A stretch of DNA of 64,000 nt from Hanleya hanleyi. Its lineage: Eukaryota > Mollusca > Polyplacophora > Lepidopleurida > Hanleyidae. Below are positions 39,301-49,863 of this stretch, piece by piece. The notes under the pieces were generated by a model. It did no database searches. It worked only from the letters and a program-made list of their open reading frames with translations, and was not told the DNA's origin. Location: contig JAVTVY010018831.1 in the NCBI GenBank assembly GCA_036873755.1, positions 1 through 64,000 on the forward strand, in the 5' to 3' direction. The position numbers were made by a program, and so were the translations under genes. Position 1 is the stretch's first letter; each line of letters begins with the position of its first letter.

Positions 39301-39933
39301 TATAAGGCCGACTACGTATACAAAGCTAATTTTCTTTTTTTGAACGAGGCACCATGTAATCATAACGAGCTTGCGACAGTACACATAATCATTCTTTGCC
39401 ATGCCGTATCATTTTTAATAATAGGAACTACACTGGAATATATTGGGTACCCGGTCTGTTTATTTATAACATTTTCATCAATAAAATTCCAGTCTCGTTC
39501 TCTACCCGTTTAACCTGGGACGGTCACTTCTCCCCAAAGAGGCAATTAAATACGAGCGTTTCTTCCATATATCACTTTAATTCACGGTCGAGCGCGCAGC
39601 ACTTGCCAGGTCCATTATCATTTAACCCTAAGGGACAATAGCGTGCACTCGCTTTATGCGAGTTTGAACTGGAGTCGATGAGCCAAAGCTTTTGGCCGCT
39701 CTCACAACTTTCGAAATTAAGCAATATTCCAGCTTATTTATACATATAATATTAATATATTAATAGGATACCTTCGAGTATTTTTCCCCTGCTAGACAAT
39801 ATATATAGATAGTTTTATTGCACTTTTATGCCCGAAGGCTAACGGCATCCCCCAACAGATATTAAAAACACATACAAATATTAATAAAAAGCACATTTTC
39901 GTTACTTAAGACAAAACTATGAAAGCATACATG
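39301..39933. other. No gene recognised
   Basis: Includes TTTTATTGCACTTTTATGCC at about 39814, which resembles a minus-strand LINE or SINE tail. Otherwise nothing was recognised. Confidence 0.4.
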
Positions 39934-42274
39934 TGTAGCGGATTTTATGGGCTAAGACCCCCTATTGGTAAACTCGGTATAACCACTAATGTTCCTGTAT
40001 GCTGCCACCTCCTATTTTTCACATAAAACAGGAAAGTAACTGGATTTCTTGTATCCTAAATTCCTCTTCTTCCCCGAAGACGCCGCTACCAACTGGGTTC
40101 GGATTCTAACCTTTACCACTGCCTCATTCCCCTTACTGCATCGCTATCGCTGTATCGGGATCCTGTTTTTCAGCTTATTTCAACACGGATAGCAATGTCT
40201 TGCAGCTGGTTAAATGGTGACGTTCTTAATGTAACCGTCAAATTGAATGTTACCATTGTACCACTCAGGGTATCTCATTTTTACACTACTGATCCAACGG
40301 TAACAGTAACCAACTTCACAGTCCAATTTCACAGTTCAACAAATACATCGGTTTTATTTCTGGATCACTTGAAGTATATACAGTTAATTCATCGATCAAT
40401 TTGATTAGCTGTCCTCATTGGTAATTTGGATGAATCAGGAAATTCAATGCTGTAATGCTTGATTGATATTCTTCTGGTGACACTTGGTAAGAACTGGTAA
40501 TATGACGAAAATTGTCAGAGAACCTTAAAACCCCTTTGAAAGGTTCAATTATGTCCGCTTGAAACAGGAAGTACCTTTGCTGTAATCCTTAGCAGTTCCA
40601 AATGGTTCATGTAACTCTAGATGGTTCATGTAACCCTAATGGTTCATGTAACCCTGATGGTTCATGTAACCCTGATGGTTCATGTAACCCTAATGGTTCA
40701 TGTAACCCTGATGGTTCATGTAACCCTAGATGGTTCATGTAACCCTAATGGTTCATGTAACCCTAGGTGGTTCATGTAACCCTAATGATTCATGTAACTC
40801 TAATGGTTCATGTAACCCTGATGGTTCATGTAACCCTGTTGGTTCATGTAACCCTAATGGTTCATGTAACCCTGATGGTTCATGTAACCCTAGATGGTTC
40901 ATGTAACACTGATGGTCCAAATAACTACTAACTTATTATTTCCTATCTTTTTTGCTTGCTTGCTTGTTTTCCATCTTGCTTCCTAGCTCCTATACGGTCC
41001 TTCGTTGCCCACACTCCGAGACCGACTGACATTATAGGCAAAATCGCGGCCTTATATATTACACGGTTGCTAGAGTGTTGCTAACCTATGACAAAAATCT
41101 CACGGCCTAAATTTAAAGGATTAATTTGATTGGCTGACAAATACGTATGACTGAAAATCATGACGTCACTTACTACAGAGAGACACGATTGAAGCAAACA
41201 TGGTTGCCGACAACTGCGCAAAACCCAAGGAGAGTTTAGCACTTTTGAGCGGCCAAATATGTCTACATTTTGACGATTCATATACTATCTTATATATAGT
41301 TTTGAAGCCCGTATCCTGAACTTGATTATTATGACAATAACTTTGAATGGGAACGCTTCAAGACAGAGGATGGATTAACAATGTTCCACCGAAAAATGAC
41401 ACTTGAACAGAAATGTCCGAAGCGAGAAAAACCGAACTTTTTCTGCGCTGTCAGGAACATTGACAAACATACCACAGGAAACCATACAATCACATGCTAT
41501 ATAAAGCTCGACAAGGTAAGCCGAATATCCATAATTCAAAATGTTATAATCTAGCAGTGACAAAGATATTCCTAAAGATGACAAATTTAAAGTTACCCAA
41601 AACTTCACATCAGCGATCGCTGAGAGAAACAAGATGGCGAATGCTGCCGATCTCACAGTCTGCAAATCTTTGAAAAATCTATAACTTGACAAATACTTTG
41701 TCTAAAATATTGACACGTCAAGACAATCTCCTTACATATTACAAGTTCTAAATCCTAAAAGAATATCGCGTGATACGAGGTACAAATATTAAAATTTTGC
41801 ATTCATTTATCACGAAAAACGATGTTGTCAGACATTCCTCCATATGTTAGTATAGACGCAATATGCCGAAAAAGCCGTGTCGTCTTCAAAAATCAACAAG
41901 TCCGAAAATACTAAATCTAGCGTATTGCTACTTCAAGACAAGGTTCCTATGTATGTGTACTTCCTATTTCCAGCTGGAATCTACGTAATAAAATTTATAA
42001 AATAGTTAAAACTTACAATTCTAGCACGTAGGGGTCAAAAACTTCTTTTGAGTTTTCTAGATAATTCTCCGTGTGCGCGTGCATACAGTCAGCACCGAAG
42101 ATGCCAGTAATAGATGAGGCTCTAGAGGAGGGAGATATGTTTACAGTTCTTTTTAGCTAGAAGTTATATTTACCCGTGAAATTCCTAAAAATAATGTTGT
42201 TTGACCATAAATCAAACATAACCCTATAGTTTATATTTATTACCTTCTGTAAGATTTCATCTATTTTCGCCACA
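39934..42274 (-). repeat. 3' LTR of the 13-kb Gypsy element
   Basis: 2341 bp, unusually long for Gypsy. It contains a 17-copy 18-19-bp minisatellite (40602-40920) and an intact GGCCTTATATATTACACGG at about 41051, where the other LTR carries a 2-kb insertion. It contains the same 105-codon minus-strand frame (41375-41692) as the other LTR; with identical position in both LTRs this is LTR sequence, not a gene. Confidence 0.9.
40602..40920. repeat. 18-bp minisatellite in the 3' LTR (17 copies)
   Basis: Copies of TGGTTCATGTAACCCTGA, counted as 17 TTCATGTAA cores. The matching array in the 5' LTR has 8. Confidence 0.95.
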
Positions 42275-42685
42275 CTACCCCCTGCTAAAATTTGTTCGTC
42301 CTCGAACAAGAACTATCTTACCAAGTTGTCGTCAGAAAATCACAGAGTTAAAATATGTATGACTTGGTCCTGCAATTATTCTGAATAGGCTTAAAGTTCA
42401 TTGTTCTGTCCTTGAAACTTCTACTGTCCTTGTGAGTTATTCATCTCCTTTATATATTTGAATTCTGGTTCATTTATTGTCCATGGTAAAGTTCTTGAGA
42501 TAGTTCATAAGATAATTAAATCAGATACTCATATGTCCATTGGGAAAGATAGAGAGATAATTCATCACCACGTTCATTCATATCTCCATTAAGGAAGAGA
42601 GATCATATTTCAACGTCGCGTTCAATTATTCAAAATATTCATCTGGAATCATGGGAACTGTTTATAACATGTAACTATTTTAACG
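42275..42685 (-). other. Element 3' non-coding region
   Basis: Between the last ORF and the 3' LTR. It ends in the polypurine tract at about 42275-42285 (plus strand CTACCCCCTGC). Confidence 0.6.
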
Positions 42686-43797
42686 TCAATATTCAACAAC
42701 AAATGTGAAACTATTTTCCTCTGCAGGAAAAAGTACTTGAACTTTAGCAAGAACAATAACATAAAATTGTCCCTTCGTTTCAGAAGTTCTTGCACGACGT
42801 TTGCTCGAGTCCATATCGTCAACCTGGTCCCGCTTCCGTTTGCACAGTATACAGTCATCCCCACAGATGGAATTCTTGATTATCTCTTCTTGCTTCTGCC
42901 TGCCATCGGGGAAGTACGTTGTGGATATTGTGTGCACATGAGCATAATCTTCTCGCGGTGTGACGAGGGTTGGAATATTAAAACTTTCGTCAGAAGATGT
43001 CGACAACCGGTTGTCACCCCCAGCTGTGACTGTAGTCGTGGGACATGCATATGCGAAGAAAGAGGTATTCATTCCGGATGTTGAGGGTCCTTCCTCTAGT
43101 TTCGAAGGTTTGGCGGTCTGACCTGACACTACGATCGTGATTGTGATCAAGGGTTGGGACGTGAAGACTGTGATTGGGGTTGTAGACATATGAGATTGTG
43201 ATGCGGATGAAGCCGATGACACAGTGGAATCGAGGGTGCCAATGGGCAAAGATGTAGCACTTGGTTGGAAAACTGAGGTTACCACCAGGTCCTCGTCGTC
43301 ATCATCAGAGAATGATGGCAATGCATCCTGATCTACATTTAGGTTTGAAGCAGAACGTTGGATGATGGATGCCATTTTGGCGGTAGAAGCAGCACCCCCG
43401 GCCTCGCGATTCTGTGACCCAATGCCACAGTTCTTCGTGCTGCTGCTTGCCTGAAGGAAGGAATCGTGGCTGTATCTCTAGGTGTTGTCCTAGCTGACGA
43501 TTCAAGAATCCCATTTGGTTCGTCACGAACTGGTGTCCCCGGACTAACCGGTGCCGCACGTCTTCGATTTACTTTGTTCCTTGGAATCTTGTTCATGGAC
43601 TTCGTCCACGGAGCCCGCTTGCACTCAGCCAGATGCTTTACGTATGAATCTTTGTCTTCCATTTCCAGTTCGCACCATGGACACATATGCAGTGGATTAT
43701 TCAGTCGCACTGGGCACTGAGTTCGATGACGATACAGGCCCTGTCGATGTTTGTAATTCTTCCCACAACTTGAACACTTCAAATCAGACATCATCAC
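42686..43797 (-). CDS. Accessory zinc-finger ORF in the envelope position of the Gypsy element (frameshifted)
   Basis: The first part (43339-43797, 152 codons from MMMSDLKC) has two C2HC fingers: C8-C11-H24-C28 (CSSCGKNYKHRQGLYRHRTQ and then C) and C39-C42-H55-C59 (CPWCELEMEDKDSYVKHLAE and then C), followed by a basic KIPRNKVNRRRAAP stretch. A second frame (42686-43375, 229 codons) overlaps it by 37 bases and continues with an acidic FSDDDDEDL segment, a Ser/Thr-rich region and CGDDCILCKRKR. They are most simply one protein split by a frameshift. It starts 128 bases after the integrase stop, where retroviruses carry env, but it has no signal peptide or membrane segment. I know no family for it. 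DNA or RNA binding is inferred from the fingers only. Confidence 0.65.
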
Positions 43798-43924
43798 TGT
43801 AAATTACAGAGATAATTTTTATGAGTTTCTCCTTCTATTTTTCTGTGTTAATATGTTACGTTCAGTTTACAATAAAGTTTTATTTGTTCATAATACTGTG
43901 TCACCAGTTCTTGTATATGGTTCC

Positions 43925-45046
43925 CTAACCGTTTATTGTGGCTACTGTCCAAGGTTGGTAAGTGATACCCCGATATGGTTTCATGCGGTCAAAATGCACT
44001 ACTTTTGTCCGAGATTGCCGATTGAGCTGCACACGATACACTGTATCATCAAGCTTGCTGATGACATGGTACGGGCCTTTCCAGTTGCAAGACAGTTTTG
44101 CAGTAAGGTTCTTCTTTCTGGTGCTGTCATATAACCAAACCAAGTCTCCAACCTTATATGGACTTCCATGTTTCCGAAGATCATAATTTCTCTTCTGTCG
44201 AACAGTGTTTTTCTTTTGTGTCTCCCTGGCTCTCTCATGTGCAACTTCTATTCGTTCTCGTAGCTGCTCAGCATACTCTGTATCTTCAGTAGTTACCATA
44301 TCTGGACCTCTACCAGTTATCAGATCCAGTGGCAGTGGTATTTCTCTTCCCATCATCATCATCATTGGAGTCTCTTGAGTGACATTGTGAATTGAAGATC
44401 TGTATGCCATGAGAGCAAAAGGTAACTGTTCCTCCCAGTCCCTCTGATTTTGCTTCACCATCATTGCAAGACGATCCTCTAAGGTACGGTTGAATCGCTC
44501 GACCATTCCATTTGACTGTGGATGGTAAGGGGTTGTACGGGTTTGATCTATATCCAGCAGTCGACAAACTTCCCGGAAGAGCTTAGATTGAAAATTCGAC
44601 CCTTGATCTGAGTGTATTTGTTTTGGAACTCCATATCTACAGATAAATTCCTTGACTATCTTGTCGGCAACTGTTTCGGCTTCCTGATTTCGAATACCAT
44701 AGGCCTCTGCCCATCGTGTGAAGTAATCGGTTGCCACGAGGATATACTTGTTTCCCTTGTTAGATTTTGGTAATGGTCCCAAGATATCAACAGAGATCCT
44801 CTCCATGGGAGCTCCAACTTGGTACTGCTGTAAGGGTGCACGTTGCCGCCTAGGACATGACTTTCGAGATGCACATGTGTCACATTGCCTACACAACAGT
44901 TTGATATCCTGTCTCATTCCATACCAGTAATACCGATCTGAAATTCTGGTATAAGTCTTCTGAAGTCCAAGATGTGCTGCGGTCTTTGCTGCATGACGTT
45001 GATGGAAAACCTCTTTAAGCAGATTCCTGGGAACACCAATAACCAT
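43925..45046 (-). CDS. Integrase of the 13-kb Gypsy element
   Basis: 373 codons. The zinc-binding domain is HQRHAAKTAAHLG ... CRQCDTC. The core has catalytic D87 (VDILGPLP), D147 (HSDQGSNF) and E183 (MVERFNRTL), with exactly 35 residues between D147 and E183. A GPY/F-type tail is present (WKGPYHV, then HFDRMKPY). All catalytic residues are in place. The frame differs from that of RT-RNase H and overlaps it by 133 bases (44914-45046), so a single indel near 45.0 kb disrupts pol. Integrase inserts the element DNA into the genome. Confidence 0.93.
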   Translation of the reverse strand: MVIGVPRNLLKEVFHQRHAAKTAAHLGLQKTYTRISDRYYWYGMRQDIKLLCRQCDTCASRKSCPRRQRAPLQQYQVGAPMERISVDILGPLPKSNKGNKYILVATDYFTRWAEAYGIRNQEAETVADKIVKEFICRYGVPKQIHSDQGSNFQSKLFREVCRLLDIDQTRTTPYHPQSNGMVERFNRTLEDRLAMMVKQNQRDWEEQLPFALMAYRSSIHNVTQETPMMMMMGREIPLPLDLITGRGPDMVTTEDTEYAEQLRERIEVAHERARETQKKNTVRQKRNYDLRKHGSPYKVGDLVWLYDSTRKKNLTAKLSCNWKGPYHVISKLDDTVYRVQLNRQSRTKVVHFDRMKPYRGITYQPWTVATING

Positions 45047-48027
45047 CGATGTCCGGATCCATCAGCTGATTCCCATTTAAGATGAAGAACTCCGTCTATA
45101 AAACTCAGACGATTCCATTTTGCCCAATACGCCTTGTTGACTTTGTTCTGAGATGAGATCTTTTCCCAGTTTGGTTGTTCGACAGATTGGCGCTTAGCGA
45201 TAATTATCTCCTTCAAATCAGCATCACACTCTTGTGCCTCCTTCAAACGATCATTTGACCAAAGATTATCATTTGAGGCTGCTTGAGGCTCGGTGTCTAA
45301 TCTCTGCTTCTGTTGTCTTGTTGCAACATTAACATGTCTTTGTGAACTATTGCTGTCAGCTAACTTAAAGCTCTTACGTTTTCTAAATCCTCTCCCCTTG
45401 TAACTCCAGCACTTTGGTACCCACTTGACCTTAGTTATTGTCGTTTCAATAGGCCCAGTGTGGTCAGTTTGGACTGTGACACTTCGTTGTCCCATTTCGG
45501 GCGCCAAGATAGGAAGAATAAGGTTACCATCAGGTTCTTCATAACCCAACTTTTCACACCATTTACATGGCCTTCTTGACAGAGCATCAGCATTGCCGTG
45601 TTGCTTTCCGGGTCGGTGTATAATGTCAAAGTCAAAAGTGCTCAACAGGCCCAACCAACATGCAATCTGTCCTTCGGGTTCTTTGAAATTTAGCAACCAT
45701 CTAAGAGCGCTGTGGTCCGTCCTTATAGTGAAGTGTCGACCTATAAGATAATGCCTGAAATGTTTGACAAAAGTTACTACTGCAAGAAGTTCCCTCCTGG
45801 TGACACAGTAGTTCCTTTCGGCTTTACTGAGGACCCTGCTTGCGTATGCGATAACCTTTTCTTGGCCACCTTGATTTTGGGACAAAACAGCTCCAATACC
45901 ATATCCACTGACGTCTGTATCAAGAATGAAATCCCCATGAGAACTGGGATAAGCTAATATAGGGCTGTTCATTAACAGATGCTGTAACTTTCGGAAGGAA
46001 GTTTCGCATTCTTCAGTCCACAAGAACTCTCTGTTTACTTCTGTCAAGCGATGCAGGGGTCTTGCAATTTCTCCAAAATTCTGAACAAATCGTCGGTAGT
46101 AAGATGCTAAGCCAAGAAAACTTCTAACTTTATGTTCATTAGTCGGGGTTGGCCAGTCCTTGATAGCTTTTATCTTCTCTTCATCAGTAGAGATACCTTC
46201 AGCTGATACTACATGACCTAGGTAACCCACCTTCTGCTGGAATAAATGACACTTCTTTGGCTTTAGCTTAAGATGCGCTTGTCGCAGCCGCTGGAATACC
46301 TTCCTTAGGTTGTTTATGGCTTCATCTAGTGTTTTCCCAAAAATGATGATATCATCTAGATATACCAGGCAGATGCTCCACTGATATCCCGCTAGTGCCA
46401 TTTCCATAAATCTTTCGAAGGTTGAGGCAGCATTGCACAGGCCAAATGGCATGACCTTGAATTGCCACAGTCCACTCCTGGACGTGAATGCTGATTTTCT
46501 CTTTGCATCCTCATCTAAATCTACTTGCCAGTATCCGCTAGCCAAATCAAGAGTAGAAAACCACCTGGCTCCATGGAGCGAGTTGAGGGAATCATCTATT
46601 CTGGGCAGGGGGTAAGCATCTTTAACAGTTACGTTGTTTAGACGTCTATAATCCACGCAGAATCGGGTACTGCCATCTTTCTTGGTTACGAGTACAATTG
46701 GAGACGCCGAAGGACTGGTTGATCGTTCAATAATACCTCTGTCATACATAACCTTAATTTGCTTGTCAGCCTCCTCTTGCTTCTGTATTGGTAGACGTCT
46801 TGGTGCTTGTCGTAATGGAGGAGCATTTCCTGTGTTGATGGAATGTTTCACACCCTCTGGCCTGCCTAAATCAGCATCGTCCTTTGCAAAGATATCTGGG
46901 AATTCCAACAGCAATGCTTTTACCTTGCATTTGTCTTGAGGCTCCATCTTCTCTGTACTTCTTTCATAAACAGATTTTAAATGTTCTGGTAGTTCTGACT
47001 GCATTTGACTAACATTGCAGACATACTTGGGGAATGTGTCTTCCACCTCCTCTTTGATAATTTCATCCTCTCGATTCACTATTCCAGAAGTTGAGATAAT
47101 CGGGCTCATTACTGCTATGGTTGTATCCTTGTGTACTATTTCAGGGTCAGTTCCTGTATTAATGACCCGTAATGGGAAAAATTCACTCTCTGTATCCACA
47201 AGGGTTCTCCCTATGACCATTTGTGCATGTTTTTGTTTATTTGCCAAAGGTTCACATATGGCCCACTTTCCCAAGATCTCCTGGCAAGATCCTGTGGACT
47301 TACTCGGAATAATCATTTGTTCACCAGGAGGAATTGTTATAGTCTGGGGAACTATTAGACGACAATATCCTGTTTCTTCCGGTTTTCTGGTACACAAAAT
47401 GTGTAACCCTTCACAGGTTATACTTCTCCTCTGAAGATGAATTTCACAATTGAATTTCATTAAGAAGTCCATTCCGAGAATACCATCGTTCTTGATATCT
47501 GCCACAACCATCTTTAATTTGGTTGGCTCAGGCAATATCCCTGGATCCAATTCGCACATCCCGGTGATACTAAGTGGCGTATGGTCTGCAGTAAGCAACT
47601 GGACATCAGTGGGCTTTATTTCCGGTTGATCTTTCAGGGGTAAACGGAATAGCACTCTCTTTGATAGAATTGAAACACAAGCCCCAGTATCGATTAGAAA
47701 TATAAACTGAATGTCCCCTATTTGAACTGGAATATAAAGTCCACTCTCAGTTCTTCTCTCTCCCACCTCTAGCACCGGAACATTATATCCGATCTTTGCT
47801 GTCTTCATCAGGTGAGCTGCAGAACAATCACTTATGTATGGTTCTTCTTTTATCTTCGAGAGGTTCCCATGTCGTTTCGACGACTTTATTTGGGGCTTTT
47901 CGGGCTTTACAACCTCCCCTTGCCCCTTATGGTCGGTTGTTCCCCGTTTTCCGACTGTGTCTTGCCCGTGGCCTTCCTGTTTGGACAATCCCGGCTGTAG
48001 TGTCCTTTTTCGTGGCACGTGTAACAC
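44914..48027 (-). CDS. Pol polyprotein (protease, RT, RNase H) of the 13-kb Gypsy element
   Basis: 1037 codons open. The protease has LIDTGACVSIL (DTGA at 113-116) and a second block ILGMDFL. The RT spans about 405-570 with FCVDYRRLN, FSTLDLASGYWQ, VMPFGLCNAASTF and the catalytic YLDD (556-559). The RNase H spans about 700-820 with ILDTDVSGYG, RRELLAV, IRTDHSAL and GNADALSRR. All main catalytic residues are intact, which suggests recent activity of the family. It overlaps gag by about 120 bases in the -1 frame, as expected for a frameshift-expressed pol, but I saw no classic slippery heptamer. Integrase follows in another frame. Confidence 0.95.
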   Translation of the reverse strand: MLHVPRKRTLQPGLSKQEGHGQDTVGKRGTTDHKGQGEVVKPEKPQIKSSKRHGNLSKIKEEPYISDCSAAHLMKTAKIGYNVPVLEVGERRTESGLYIPVQIGDIQFIFLIDTGACVSILSKRVLFRLPLKDQPEIKPTDVQLLTADHTPLSITGMCELDPGILPEPTKLKMVVADIKNDGILGMDFLMKFNCEIHLQRRSITCEGLHILCTRKPEETGYCRLIVPQTITIPPGEQMIIPSKSTGSCQEILGKWAICEPLANKQKHAQMVIGRTLVDTESEFFPLRVINTGTDPEIVHKDTTIAVMSPIISTSGIVNREDEIIKEEVEDTFPKYVCNVSQMQSELPEHLKSVYERSTEKMEPQDKCKVKALLLEFPDIFAKDDADLGRPEGVKHSINTGNAPPLRQAPRRLPIQKQEEADKQIKVMYDRGIIERSTSPSASPIVLVTKKDGSTRFCVDYRRLNNVTVKDAYPLPRIDDSLNSLHGARWFSTLDLASGYWQVDLDEDAKRKSAFTSRSGLWQFKVMPFGLCNAASTFERFMEMALAGYQWSICLVYLDDIIIFGKTLDEAINNLRKVFQRLRQAHLKLKPKKCHLFQQKVGYLGHVVSAEGISTDEEKIKAIKDWPTPTNEHKVRSFLGLASYYRRFVQNFGEIARPLHRLTEVNREFLWTEECETSFRKLQHLLMNSPILAYPSSHGDFILDTDVSGYGIGAVLSQNQGGQEKVIAYASRVLSKAERNYCVTRRELLAVVTFVKHFRHYLIGRHFTIRTDHSALRWLLNFKEPEGQIACWLGLLSTFDFDIIHRPGKQHGNADALSRRPCKWCEKLGYEEPDGNLILPILAPEMGQRSVTVQTDHTGPIETTITKVKWVPKCWSYKGRGFRKRKSFKLADSNSSQRHVNVATRQQKQRLDTEPQAASNDNLWSNDRLKEAQECDADLKEIIIAKRQSVEQPNWEKISSQNKVNKAYWAKWNRLSFIDGVLHLKWESADGSGHRWLLVFPGICLKRFSINVMQQRPQHILDFRRLIPEFQIGITGME

Positions 48028-48869
48028 TCTATGCTGGACAATGGACGTCTTTCCTTTGGTTGCCTGTATCCATTGGTCATGGTTTCACCAGTTGGTACCT
48101 TCTTTAACATTTCTTCTAATTCCCTAATTCTTTTCTCCAGTTCCCCTTGTAATTTCTTTGTGACTTCCCTAACAAATTTCCTTGAAGGAGGTCCGCCTCT
48201 TTGCTCTTCTATTTTGCGATATCCCTCAATTTCTAGGCCCAGAGTAACTGCTTGTTGGAGATCCTCGGGTTTGCCTTGATACACCTGCATTCTCATCTCT
48301 GCATCTTCCAAGGCGTCAATGAAATGTGTTTTGGCAAGTCTCTCTAAGTGATGAGATGTCATTCCTGGATAAGCAAGTGTTGCAAGCTTACGGATTGCCT
48401 GTCCAAGCTCCCGTAGTGTTTCCTTGTTTTTACGTCTTCTATCCCGGAGCTCTGCGAGGTACAACTCAGCTTGGTCACTGGGTCCGAAACGAGAGCTGAG
48501 GACGACTACCAATTTGTCGAAATCCTGTTGTTCCTCATCTGTTAGAGTACAGGCTAGTTGTCTTGCAGGACCATGCAGATGGGCAAAGAGATAATCAGCT
48601 TTTTCTTGTTGGCTCCATTGATTTATCCGAGAGATCGTTTTGAAGACTTGGTAATATTCTTTCCAAGAAGTTTCCCCACTGTAACTTTCAAGCTTCATCT
48701 GGCGATGACTTTGAGGACGATACACGTGAGCAGAATCGCCATGTCCTCCTGACTCACGTGGAGTCGGTCTCGGAGTGGGATCTCCATTTTCATCCTCTTC
48801 ATGATGAGTTTCGAAATTGAAGGAAACTTCAGGGTCTATGTTTTCCATTTCTGCACGACGTCTAGGCAT
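47907..48869 (-). CDS. Gag of the 13-kb Gypsy element
   Basis: 320 codons from MPRRRAEMENIDPEVSFNF. The capsid-like region contains LESYSGETSWKEYYQVF and LFAHLHGPARQLA. A C-terminal CCHC knuckle reads CYTCHEKGHYSRDC. It would package element RNA and form the particle. The frame is intact, and the start lies 50 bases inside the 5' LTR, just past the primer-binding site. Confidence 0.92.
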   Translation of the reverse strand: MPRRRAEMENIDPEVSFNFETHHEEDENGDPTPRPTPRESGGHGDSAHVYRPQSHRQMKLESYSGETSWKEYYQVFKTISRINQWSQQEKADYLFAHLHGPARQLACTLTDEEQQDFDKLVVVLSSRFGPSDQAELYLAELRDRRRKNKETLRELGQAIRKLATLAYPGMTSHHLERLAKTHFIDALEDAEMRMQVYQGKPEDLQQAVTLGLEIEGYRKIEEQRGGPPSRKFVREVTKKLQGELEKRIRELEEMLKKVPTGETMTNGYRQPKERRPLSSIECYTCHEKGHYSRDCPNRKATGKTQSENGEQPTIRGKGRL

Positions 48870-49586
48870 GGTCTTTTTTGATTGGCTACAGCTTTCAATC
48901 CCACCACTGCCACCAAATTGTAGCGGATTTTAAGGGCTAAGTCCCCCCTATTGGTAAACTCGGTATAACCACTAATGTTCCTGTATGCTACCACCACCTA
49001 TTTTTCACATAAAACAGGAAAGTAACTGGATTTCTTGTATCCTAAATTTCTCTTCTTCTCCGGAGACGCCGCTACCAACTGGATTCGGATTCTAACCTTT
49101 ACCACTGCCTCATTCCCCTCGGTGCAACGCTCTTGCTGTGCCGGGATCCTGTCTTTCAGCCTTCTTCAACACAAATAGCAATGTCTTGCAGCTGGTTAAA
49201 TGGTCACGCTCTCAATGTAACCGTCAGATTGAATGTTAGTATTGTACCACTTCAGGGTATCTCATTTTTACACTACTGATCCAACAGTAACAGTAACCAA
49301 CTTCTCAGTCCAAATTCACAGTTCAACAAATACATCGGTTTTATTTCTGGATCACTTGAAGTATATACAGTTAATTCATCAATCAATTTGATTAGCTGTC
49401 CTCATTGGTAATTTGGATGAATCAGGAAATTCAATGCTGTAATGCTTGATTGATATTCTTCTGGTGACACTTGGTAAGAACTGGTAATATGGCGAAAATT
49501 GTCAAAGAACCTTAAAACCCCTTTGAAAGGTTCAATTATGTCCGCTTGAAACAGGAAGTACCTTTGCTGTAATCCTTAGCAGTTCC

Positions 49587-49730
49587 AAATGGTTCATGTA
49601 ACTCTAGATGGTTCATGTAACCCTGATGGTTCATGTAACCCTGATGGTTCATGTAACCCTGATGGTTCATGTAACCCTAGATGGTTCATGTAACCCTAAT
49701 CGTTCATGTAACCCTAATCGTTCATGTAAC
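49587..49730. repeat. 18-bp minisatellite in the 5' LTR (8 copies)
   Basis: TGGTTCATGTAACCCTGA units; the last two read TCGTTCATGTAACCCTAA. Confidence 0.95.
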
Positions 49731-49863
49731 TACTAACTTATTATTTCCTATCTTCTTTGTTTGCTTGCTTGCTTGTTTTCCAGCTTGCTTCCTAGCTCCT
49801 ATTAAGTCCTTCATTGCCCAGACTCCGAGACCGACTGACATTATAGGCAAAATCGGGGCCTTA

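Noticed and set aside
41375..41692. 105-codon frame, also at 52256-52573
   Set aside because: Same position in both LTRs of the Gypsy element. Present because LTRs are copies; no domain or coding evidence.
47907..48027. Programmed frameshift site between gag and pol
   Set aside because: The frames are in the -1 relation, but no standard X-XXY-YYZ heptamer was found in the overlap, so only the overlap is reported.
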